From assembly GCF_039545035.1 (NCBI RefSeq), contig NZ_BAABRO010000003.1, positions 1 through 64,000 on the forward strand: a stretch of 64,000 bases of DNA. Direction: 5' to 3'. The stretch is from Novipirellula caenicola (GTDB taxonomy: Bacteria; Planctomycetota; Planctomycetia; Pirellulales; Pirellulaceae). Positions 1 through 7,463 of the stretch are shown here, in pieces. The translations under genes and the position numbers were made by a program. The notes beneath the pieces are model-generated. The model did no database searches. It worked only from the letters and a program-made list of their open reading frames with translations, and had not been told where the DNA came from. The number at the start of each line of letters is the position of its first letter. Position 1 is the first letter of the stretch.

Positions 1-126
1 ATTCGAGGAATTTAGGTGCTCAGACACGATTTGTGTATAACGCCGTTGCAGTCGCCGTTCCATCGGCGGAAGATTTAGTCCATCCAGTACAGCCTAATTC
101 ATTTGACGACTTGTGTAGATACCAAT

Positions 127-624
127 GTGCTTCGCTCGGGAGAGGTGACTCGTTGATTGCACCTCTCCCAAACGCAGTTTGGGAGAGGTCGAGCAGAGCC
201 TTCAGCGATGCTCGGGTGAGGGCCTGCCTCCGGCTTGCTCGCACTGGACACCTCACTGGCAACCGCTTGCCGCAATTCAACTTGCTCGGTCGACCCTCAC
301 CCGGACGCGGCCATGAGGGCCCGTCCGACCTCTCCCGTGCTTCGCTCGGGCGAGGTGACTCGTTGGTTGCACCTCTCCCAAACGCAGTTTGGGAGAGGTC
401 GAGCAGAGCCTTTCAGCGATGCTCGGGTGAGGGCGTGTCACCGGCTTGCTCGCACCGGACACCTCGCCAGCAACCGCTTGCAGCGATTCAACTTGCTCGG
501 TCGGCCCTCACCCGGACGCGGCCTTGAGGGCCTGTCCGACCTCTCCCGTGCTTCGCTCGGGCGAGGTGGATTGCTGACTGCACCTCTCCCAGAACGAAGT
601 TTAGGGCGAGGTGGCAGCAGAGCC
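127..624. repeat. Tandem ~210-bp hairpin-bearing repeats
   Basis: Two full copies and one partial copy of a roughly 210-bp unit lie head to tail, starting near 129, 339 and 550. Each full copy carries a perfect 13-bp inverted repeat with the 3-nt loop gca (161-189 and 371-399). The third copy is cut short and its stem is degenerate. All six frames are open over parts of this stretch, but the apparent proteins follow the DNA period and are not credible genes. It resembles the hairpin-rich non-coding repeats common between genes in planctomycete genomes; function unknown. Confidence 0.85.
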
Positions 625-711
625 TTCCGCAAGAATGGTGTTGCGAAGATACCTTTGTTTTGACGATTCTGTCTGTTCTATCTCAGAAACCATCAAAAAC
701 GGAAATTGACT

Positions 712-1056
712 GTGAAACGACTTCTCGCCTTTCTTTCATTACCTCTGTTGACAATCGTTTTAAGCAATGACGCAAGTGCTCAGGACCAAATCGCGATATT
801 GCCATTTAATGTGTCGTCATTGGATGCCACAATGCCTTTGCGTGGGGCGCCATCGGAAAAGCGATATTGCGTCAAAACGGATCGGCAACTCCTAGAACAG
901 GCGGTCCAAGCGAAAGTGGAACTAGAATTGAAACTAAAGTTCCCTGAAATGTTTCGGTCGGCTCGTGAGACGAAGAAGAAGGCTGAGGAAAGTCGTCGTC
1001 GTCGATCGAAGCTACGCAAGCAACAGCAACTCAAGCCTATTTCGCCAATGATTTAG
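712..1056 (+). CDS. Small secreted hypothetical protein
   Basis: A 114-residue protein with an N-terminal signal peptide: basic MKRLL, a hydrophobic stretch of about 15 residues, and a probable signal-peptidase I site at ASA-QD. The GTG at 712 is preferred over the in-frame TTG at 706 because the GGAA Shine-Dalgarno at 701-704 is correctly spaced only for 712. The mature part is charged, and its last 50 residues are rich in Lys, Arg and Glu with a run of RRRR, suggesting a short helix or coiled coil. I do not recognise the family. It stands alone downstream of the repeat block. Confidence 0.45.
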   Translation: MKRLLAFLSLPLLTIVLSNDASAQDQIAILPFNVSSLDATMPLRGAPSEKRYCVKTDRQLLEQAVQAKVELELKLKFPEMFRSARETKKKAEESRRRRSKLRKQQQLKPISPMI

Positions 1057-1765
1057 ACTGGTATAAAGGACCACAATGCCGGCTATGACCGCGTGATGCC
1101 CCAACCCCTAATGTCTTCTCAAAATCCGGTCATTTTGGGTAATCGATGTAGGAAGTGCTTTTAGATTCAAGGTGCTTTACAAATGTCATCCTTGGGACGC
1201 CATCCAAAGAGCGAAGTCCTGGTACAACTGCAAAGATTTCTCGCCAAGTCGGTCGCAAGAAACTGGAGGACGCTACAGCAGTGCCTCGGTTTGAAAAGCC
1301 CGCGATGTATTTGGCTGTTCCATCATCATCGTAATTTTGCCTGGTGAGCATCCGTTAATCAAACACTCACACGTGGCAAAATAACGTGTGGACTTGCACC
1401 GTCAACGAAACTCACCTTTTGTGATCAGTATCTGTTTTGGCCGGGCAGGACCCCGATCTACCAAACTCAAGTGGTGTGTCTGATATTGACCAGCACCTCA
1501 AGCGGATGAAACATAGAAAATAAGCGAATCAGACACGATCTTGGCCGGTAGACCGACGCAACGGCGAGTCTGCAGAATTTGGCACATGCTGCAAACTTTT
1601 GCTTCACCTGGGCGTCTGAAAGCGGACGCAATGCGTCAATAAGCTCGGTTTTAGAGGGTGCGGCGATATGGCACACCGCGTGCATCCTTTCCGCTTCGTC
1701 GAGTTCTTGGACGAACCCGAATTCATCACCTCTCTGAAAACTCCGAAGAAAAGGAAAGCACTACG
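1057..1765. other. About 700 bp without a convincing gene
   Basis: Only two short minus-strand frames occur here: 1130-1351 (73 residues, starting MLTRQNYDDD) and 1467-1685 (72 residues, starting MHAVCH). Neither has a clear ribosome binding site, a recognisable motif or a conserved partner. They could be small orphan genes or remnants of a decayed gene. No tRNA-like or insertion-sequence structure is visible. Confidence 0.4.
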
Positions 1766-1966
1766 ATGTTTCGTTCATCCCTCGCTCTGTCATTGTTGAC
1801 GGCCATGTTTGCGACAGACGTTTCACCTGTGTCAGCATCGCGGCAAACCAACTCGAGTTCGACTCCCTCACAAGCTCAAAGTACACCAGCCGAAGAGCCC
1901 AGCGAAGATCAAAAGATTGTCAATGAAGCTCGGCAATGCCTTGGCCGAGAACTACGTAACTTGTAG
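1766..1966 (+). CDS. Small secreted hypothetical protein
   Basis: A 66-residue protein starting MFRSSLALSLLTAMFATD, a clear signal peptide, followed by a Ser/Thr/Pro/Gln-rich low-complexity stretch and a short charged tail. The ATG at 1766 is chosen because AGGA lies about 10 nt upstream and because translation from it begins directly with the signal peptide; an upstream in-frame start at 1658 would put about 36 non-hydrophobic residues ahead of it. No family is recognised. It is isolated, with the convergent LEPR-XLL gene beginning its 3' end about 110 bp downstream. Confidence 0.45.
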   Translation: MFRSSLALSLLTAMFATDVSPVSASRQTNSSSTPSQAQSTPAEEPSEDQKIVNEARQCLGRELRNL

Positions 1967-2076
1967 ATGGAAAGCCCCAGCCCGCAGACGGTGTCGGGCT
2001 AGAACTCGATTACTTGGCCGTCCGCACGCGTGGTGCGAGATTCGCTGATCAACGTCAATGCATGCGAACTCAAACG

Positions 2077-3369
2077 CTAGTCCTGCGATTTGCGACCAAG
2101 TCGATGCCATGTCCATTGTAAGGGCTTGGTTCGCTTGGCGAGTGAATGAGGCAAACTCAGGGATGCACACACGACGGTAAACAGCGTGCTGTTTTGCCAA
2201 GACACGGGGTTACATGGATCTGGGCTACATGGATCTGGGTTGGTCGTTGCCGATGCCGTGCCGGCCGGGACGGTGCAGGTCATCGCGGTTTGCGTCGCAG
2301 CATCATGGTCGTCAACGAATTGGCCGCGTGATGACGGTTCGTCGTGAGACGAATTTCCCTGTATCTGCTCAGCAGTACTGTTCAGCACCATCTGCCCCGC
2401 CAGCATGACCGAATGCAGTAGCGTGACCATTGGCAACGATCCAAAGCGGACCGAAGTGGCGGTCGGTTGCGGAGTCGTGTTGTGTGGGCGAATGATCGCC
2501 ACCTGTTCGTGTGTGACTGGTGAAGTTTGCAATCGCAGGGTCGCATTGGACGCCGAATGGCGGAGGTTCGTCGCGGTTTTTGCCGAGCCGTGATCTTTGT
2601 CCTCCGTCCCGCTCGGCCCGAGCATCGACATCGCCATGAAGCTGTCCACCGCGGCATGGTTCGCCAAGGGCTCGGACGAAAGCGAGGCAACGGATGCCGA
2701 CCCGCGGGCGACTCTTTGCTCAAAATAGTGGAAATCGTCATCGATGTAGCTGACGTGGGCGTTGAGATCCGACGCCGTCAGCGAGCTTGATTGCAGCGGT
2801 TTTGTCGACTGAGGCGGGCTGACCAGCGTGACCATCGCTGCAGAAGGCGTGTCGATTTTCGCACGTTCAGCACGTTGGATTGGCAGCACGGGCATTAGTG
2901 CTCTTTCGGGCGAGTTGTAACTGGTTTGGTCCGTCACGGTTCCTCCCGTATCGTCCAAATCATCCGGAGATACAGCGGGGGATCCGTTATCGGCTGGTTC
3001 GCTGTCTTCGGTTTCGGTCATGCTCGGTGAGTCTTGGTCCCATTCCACGAGCGCTTGGTCGCGGTTTAGCGAATCCGTTTCTGTTGGACGGCCGGGCGGA
3101 TCCGATTCGTGCGACTCGTTCCGGTGATCGAGCGGTGGCTGCAGGAGCTGACTCGGAGCCGGCCGGCCGATGGTCATCTGACGCACGTGCGCAGGTGCAG
3201 CGATCTGTAGCGGATCGTGCAGTGACGTTGGTGGATTTGGGGTGGGTTCGCTTGCGGTGCTCCATTCGTCGCCAGCCAATAACGCACGCGTCTCCAATCG
3301 CTCGATTCCACCATGAAACGAACGTTGGCGTTTGGCTGTCGCTGTTTTTTTCCAATCATGCCGAGCCAT
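2077..3369 (-). CDS. LEPR-XLL-type surface protein
   Basis: A 430-residue protein. Its N terminus has several basic residues followed by LETRALLAGD at residues 25-34, a variant of the planctomycete LEPR-XLL motif found near the N terminus of large secreted or cell-surface proteins. The rest is low complexity: rich in Ser, Thr, Pro, Asp and Glu, with no enzyme motif, and a short Cys-Pro-Asp repeat near the C terminus that comes from a duplicated 15-bp DNA unit near 2211-2240. The start codon overlaps the end of the upstream kinase gene by 14 nt, so translation is probably coupled. The operon context (sigma factor, kinase, this protein) suggests a surface or envelope target, but its role is unknown. 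Confidence 0.65.
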   Translation of the reverse strand: MARHDWKKTATAKRQRSFHGGIERLETRALLAGDEWSTASEPTPNPPTSLHDPLQIAAPAHVRQMTIGRPAPSQLLQPPLDHRNESHESDPPGRPTETDSLNRDQALVEWDQDSPSMTETEDSEPADNGSPAVSPDDLDDTGGTVTDQTSYNSPERALMPVLPIQRAERAKIDTPSAAMVTLVSPPQSTKPLQSSSLTASDLNAHVSYIDDDFHYFEQRVARGSASVASLSSEPLANHAAVDSFMAMSMLGPSGTEDKDHGSAKTATNLRHSASNATLRLQTSPVTHEQVAIIRPHNTTPQPTATSVRFGSLPMVTLLHSVMLAGQMVLNSTAEQIQGNSSHDEPSSRGQFVDDHDAATQTAMTCTVPAGTASATTNPDPCSPDPCNPVSWQNSTLFTVVCASLSLPHSLAKRTKPLQWTWHRLGRKSQD

Positions 3370-6262
3370 TGACGTTCCCTTCCTTTTCGTTGCCCGAATC
3401 GGCGTGGTCGCGAATGCCGGTTGTCGGTTGGTTAGGAGATTGCATCGGCTGTAAGACTCTCGCTTCGGCTTTCCAATCGGCGTTGGTGCTGGTTGTTCCC
3501 GATTGATCCTGGATCTGATGCAGGATTTGGTCTAATTGTTCGCGGTGGCTCTCTAAACATTCCCGGTAACTCGCGTTGTACGGAGCCTTTCGCACCGCAA
3601 GCGATTGAAACTCCATCGCTTCGGTCAAATGCTGAACTGCGTTTTCCATTTTGCCTTGATGTTGGTCGATGACACTACGGTTATGCAGCACGCCCGCCAA
3701 CCGGCTGAGTGTATCGGCCGGCGCGGTCTCGGATACCAAGTCACGCCTCAGGATCTCTTCGGCTTTGATAAATTCCTGTGTCGCCACTTCGTTGGGCTCA
3801 CGGTTCCAAAGCAATTGTCCAAGGTTGTTATGGGCCACAGCGAGCTGTTGGCGTGAGACAGGGTTGCCGCGGTCGGTTTCGGTTTCCAATGCTGCGATCG
3901 AAGCACGCACCAATTTGATCGCTGGAGTGACGTCACCTCGTTGGCCCCACAAGGTAGCCAAGTTATTGCGTGCGATCGCTAATTGGCACAGCGGCGAGGG
4001 CTGCCACGCGGCGAGTCGCTCGTCGGTTTCGCGGACTGCGTCTTCAGTAGGAGTCAAATTCCACGATTCAAGTTCGCTGATATTGGCTTGCAGCAGCGTT
4101 TCGGCTTGATCTGGATCGCGGTCCATCAGCATCGCCACCCGCGCATTCCGGCATTCAAATAACTGCTGTCGTGTGCTGCGGTCTTCGTCGTGCCGAAGCG
4201 ATACATTTTCAAGTTGTTGCTGCAGATCCATCAGCAATCGGTCAGCCTGTTCAGCGTTTCCGCAGACCCACAACAAAGATCCCAGATTGGTCTGCGTTGT
4301 GGCCCACTGACGGAAAAATTGCGATTGGTTCTTGTGGCTGGCTAGCAGCGTTTCAAGTAACGTTGCCGCTTGCTGATAACCTTCCAAGGCTTCGCTGTAG
4401 CGTCCCTGGTCCTTTCGCAGTGCCGCTAGATTATGAAAACAGAGTGCCAGGTCGGCTTGATCCGAATCGGTGCTTTGCCCCTGATTGGCCAGAGCGGTAA
4501 AGTCAGCGATGGCTTGCCGATAATGAAATTCCGCGTCCTCGAATTTTCCCAATCGCGTCTGCAGTGCTCCGAGCCGATACCGCACTTTGGCAAGCTCGGA
4601 TCGCATGTGCGTGCTTTGCTTGGCGTAACGCAGGAAGTCCAGATAGTATCGTTCGGCTTCGTGCAGTATCTCGGCTCGCAACTGATCGGTGCCGGAAATC
4701 TCGGCCAGTTGTTCTGAGATCATGCCACTGAATCGATCGACCGCATGATGCGCTTGGTCCAAATGCAGCTGGGCTCTTGCGGTGGCTTGGTCCTTCAGCT
4801 TGCTCTGCCGCGACACCAGCAGTATTCCCACGGACATCGCAATCCCGAGCGTCAGCGAAATCGCCAACGCCGAGCACACCAGCCCTTGTCGACGCATCGC
4901 CCATTTGAATGCGCGATCGACCAGCGTGGGACGCCGCGCCAAGGTGGGGCGGCCGTCGAGGAATCGCCGTAAATCCTCGGCCAATTCACCCGCGGTGGCA
5001 TAGCGTTCGTCTTTGGATTTGGCGATCGCTTTACAAACAATCGTTTCCAAGTCGACTGAGATCGCCGGGTTCAGCCGACGAAGTGATGGAGGGTCGTGTG
5101 ATTCGATTGCGCTGAGTAATTGTTCGCGGTTGGTTGCTGCAAACGCGGGCTGCAGCGTCAACAATTCATACAACGTGATGCCCAGCGAGTAGATGTCGGT
5201 GCGGTGATCGACTTCTTGTGACCGTCCAGCGACCTGTTCGGGACTCATGTAGCGAGCGGTGCCGATGATGTTGCCGTAGGCGGTCAGATTGTTGACGCCG
5301 CGACAACGAGCCAAGCCAAAGTCGGCGACCCATACCTTGCCAGCCGCGTCGACCAGCAGGTTGGATGGTTTGATGTCGCGATGCACCACGCCCTGTTGAT
5401 GCGCGTAATCGAGTGCGCCGGCGACATCGATAATGATCTGGACCGTCGAACGCACAAAATCGCGATTGCGGACGGTTTCGGCGGTGTTGATTGCCGTGCT
5501 GGCGAAGGGGCTTCGCGAAGGGGACGCGACCGCGTGCGAGGTTCCGCCGCTGCGTGCTTTGGACAACACGTCGCTGGCCAGGGCGTTCGCGGAAACACCG
5601 ATGGTTGTGTCAAAGGCCACGTCACTCAGGTCATCGGCTGCGACAGCGTCCCCGGCGTGATGAAGCTGCGATAGCGGACGAGCTTTTTGCTGATGCCGCA
5701 TCTCTTTAATCGCTTGTTCAAGCGTTTGTCCATCGATCAGCTGCATGCTGTAGTAGTGAACGCCACGTTCGCAGCCGACGGCAAACACCGGCACGATGTT
5801 AGGGTGATGCAGCGAGGCGGCCGCTTGGGCTTCGTTACGAAAACGTGCGACTTGTTGCTGGTCCAAGACCGCGGCAAACGGCAATACTTTCAGCGCCACG
5901 CTACGTCGCAGCGAAAGTTGCGTCGCGGCATAGACCACGCCCATTCCACCACGGCCAATTTCACGCTCGATACGGTAGTCGCCGAGCTGCGATTGGCTGC
6001 CAAATTCGGTGGGATCCGCCGCAAGGTCCGTTTGCCTAGTCGGCGTTTTGTGAACAGGGCGACAAAGCAGTCTGAGACTTTCAAGGTGCCCTTGCAGATG
6101 CTCGCTGAGTTCAGGGTGCCGCGCGAGCAATCGTTCCGCCTCGGCCTCGTCACCCGCTTCGAGTGAACAAGCGTATTGATCCAGCAATTCGGCCAAGCGT
6201 GTTTGCAGGCTGGTGGGCAGCGATTGCCAGGAAGGCAGGGCAGGGTGAGTTACAGCGTGCAT
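3356..6262 (-). CDS. Membrane Ser/Thr protein kinase with TPR repeats
   Basis: A 968-residue Hanks-type kinase. The Gly-rich loop GRGGMG is at about 103-108, the ATP-anchoring Lys in ALKVL at 125, HRDIKPSN at 294-301, DFG at 314-316 and the APE-equivalent SPEQ near 340. An insertion of about 80 low-complexity residues (roughly 186-268) separates the hinge region from the catalytic loop. A single membrane helix lies at about 461-484, so the kinase domain is cytoplasmic and the C-terminal TPR-like region (about 500-930) is probably outside the inner membrane. The N-terminal 90 residues are typical of planctomycete kinases partnered with ECF sigma factors. The gene follows the sigma factor by 15 bp and overlaps the LEPR-XLL gene. 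All catalytic residues are present, so activity is expected. Confidence 0.9.
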   Translation of the reverse strand: MHAVTHPALPSWQSLPTSLQTRLAELLDQYACSLEAGDEAEAERLLARHPELSEHLQGHLESLRLLCRPVHKTPTRQTDLAADPTEFGSQSQLGDYRIEREIGRGGMGVVYAATQLSLRRSVALKVLPFAAVLDQQQVARFRNEAQAAASLHHPNIVPVFAVGCERGVHYYSMQLIDGQTLEQAIKEMRHQQKARPLSQLHHAGDAVAADDLSDVAFDTTIGVSANALASDVLSKARSGGTSHAVASPSRSPFASTAINTAETVRNRDFVRSTVQIIIDVAGALDYAHQQGVVHRDIKPSNLLVDAAGKVWVADFGLARCRGVNNLTAYGNIIGTARYMSPEQVAGRSQEVDHRTDIYSLGITLYELLTLQPAFAATNREQLLSAIESHDPPSLRRLNPAISVDLETIVCKAIAKSKDERYATAGELAEDLRRFLDGRPTLARRPTLVDRAFKWAMRRQGLVCSALAISLTLGIAMSVGILLVSRQSKLKDQATARAQLHLDQAHHAVDRFSGMISEQLAEISGTDQLRAEILHEAERYYLDFLRYAKQSTHMRSELAKVRYRLGALQTRLGKFEDAEFHYRQAIADFTALANQGQSTDSDQADLALCFHNLAALRKDQGRYSEALEGYQQAATLLETLLASHKNQSQFFRQWATTQTNLGSLLWVCGNAEQADRLLMDLQQQLENVSLRHDEDRSTRQQLFECRNARVAMLMDRDPDQAETLLQANISELESWNLTPTEDAVRETDERLAAWQPSPLCQLAIARNNLATLWGQRGDVTPAIKLVRASIAALETETDRGNPVSRQQLAVAHNNLGQLLWNREPNEVATQEFIKAEEILRRDLVSETAPADTLSRLAGVLHNRSVIDQHQGKMENAVQHLTEAMEFQSLAVRKAPYNASYRECLESHREQLDQILHQIQDQSGTTSTNADWKAEARVLQPMQSPNQPTTGIRDHADSGNEKEGNVNGSA

Positions 6263-6277
6263 GTTTGGTTCACTCGA

Positions 6278-6832
6278 TCAACGTTGGTTCATTGTCTGGC
6301 GGAGACGTTCAATGGCCCGCATCCAAAGCATGCGGGCCGCTCCGGAGGTTCGCTTCATTCGCTCGGCAACATGGTTAAACGGCAGTCCCTCGATGTGCCT
6401 GAGCACAATCACTTCTCGATATTCCTCGGGTAAACTTGCGATGGCATTGGCCATTTCAATGAGGGCTTCTTGGTGATCCGCCTCGGAAGCAGGCGATCGT
6501 GCATGATCCGAAAGCATCGATTCGATTCGTAGGTGGGATCGGTTCAAGGCGTCATTGGCATCCTGCAGTGATCGTTCCTGGCGAACGTCCCGTTTCGCGG
6601 CTAACAGGTGAGTTTCAACGGTGCGGGCAAGATTATTGATCAGTATCTTTCGTAACCAGCCGGTGAATTCGGCCATCGTACTACCGGAGAATTTCTCGAA
6701 GTCTCGATGAGCCTCCAGCATGGTTTCCTGAACCACATCGGACGCACTGACGCGTCGCCGGACCCGTGCATCGAGCTGAGCCTGCGTAATCACCTCCATG
6801 TAATTGCCATATTTTGATAGCAGCGCTCCCAC
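6278..6832 (-). CDS. ECF-type RNA polymerase sigma factor
   Basis: A sigma-70 family extracytoplasmic-function factor. Region 2 is seen as ASDVVQETMLEAHRDFEKF followed by a WLRKIL motif; region 4 as a helix-turn-helix around LPEEYREVIVLRHIEGLPF and AARMLWMRAIERLRQ. The given start is a GTG at 6832, the first canonical start in frame. It is probably too late: reading continues in frame upstream through ELLRLARAGDAASVGALL, the usual N-terminal helix of this family, to a stop at 6944-6946 with no ATG, GTG or TTG. An ATC at 6896-6898 is preceded by AGAGGA 9 nt upstream and may be the true start (206 residues). It heads an operon with the TPR kinase and the LEPR-XLL protein, a common planctomycete arrangement in which the kinase may control the sigma factor. 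Confidence 0.88.
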   Translation of the reverse strand: MGALLSKYGNYMEVITQAQLDARVRRRVSASDVVQETMLEAHRDFEKFSGSTMAEFTGWLRKILINNLARTVETHLLAAKRDVRQERSLQDANDALNRSHLRIESMLSDHARSPASEADHQEALIEMANAIASLPEEYREVIVLRHIEGLPFNHVAERMKRTSGAARMLWMRAIERLRQTMNQR

Positions 6833-6946
6833 ACTCGCGGCATCGCCTGCCCGAGCGAGTCGGAGTAGTTCAGACGAGGAGAGTTCGGTGGGGTTGATGG
6901 CGCTGAGTCCTCTAGATGTCCTGGCCGGTCCCGCAACAAGGTGTCA

Positions 6947-7463
6947 CGCGAAAACCAACAAATATTATTGGGGGGTGGGGTGGTCCCAGGCAAGACACCG
7001 CAAACCGCAGGGGTGTTCGCATGTTTGCGAACGCGGCAAATGAGCCTCAGGCAAGAGAGAAAATGCCCGAAAAAGAAGAGAAGCCCGCCGTGGACAAGGC
7101 TGCCGTGCCGCTATGCGTGCTCGGGTAGTCGCCGTCGCCCGAAGGTGGTGGCTCGTGTTTTTGCGGCATCCATGCACGCTCTGGCGAGCGTAGCTACGGT
7201 CCGGTCACAGCGAGTGAAACGTTCGATTTTGACCGGGCGGCTCGCGCCGCTCCGCTATAAAAACCACTCGGTGAGGGCCAAAGTGGATGGCATTGGGCGT
7301 GAGCCACCGGCTAGCGGAGGTGGGAAAACAGAGCCCAGCGGGCGACACACTCTGCCGTCAGTGTGTCGGCCTCCGGCCTATTCGCGTGCCACTAAATCAG
7401 CAGTCTTCTTCCTCGGTGAAGAGGTGACTGCAGCACAGGCAGGAAGAAAAATTACCCCCCGGC
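6947..7463. other. Intergenic region upstream of the sigma operon
   Basis: About 520 bp between the sigma factor gene and the 3' end of the GH57 gene. It contains one copy of a dispersed repeat (7211-7259) and GC-rich inverted segments. A long plus-strand open frame here has no start signal, no motif and an Arg/Pro/Ser-rich composition typical of non-coding GC-rich DNA. The promoter for the minus-strand operon should lie here, but I cannot pick it out. Confidence 0.5.
7211..7259 (+). repeat. Dispersed 49-bp repeat, copy A
   Basis: This 49-bp segment matches 19706-19754 at 47 of 49 positions by direct comparison. It contains the self-complementary core GCGGCTCGCGCCGC. Related text (gatggcattgggcg) follows it at about 7286 and recurs near 13132, and a variant appears near 19783, so this is a family of intergenic elements scattered through the genome rather than a gene part. 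Confidence 0.8.

Noticed and set aside
33-663. Several overlapping open frames in the first 660 bp
   Set aside because: They follow the ~210-bp DNA repeat period in different frames and have no ribosome binding site; the repeat explains them.
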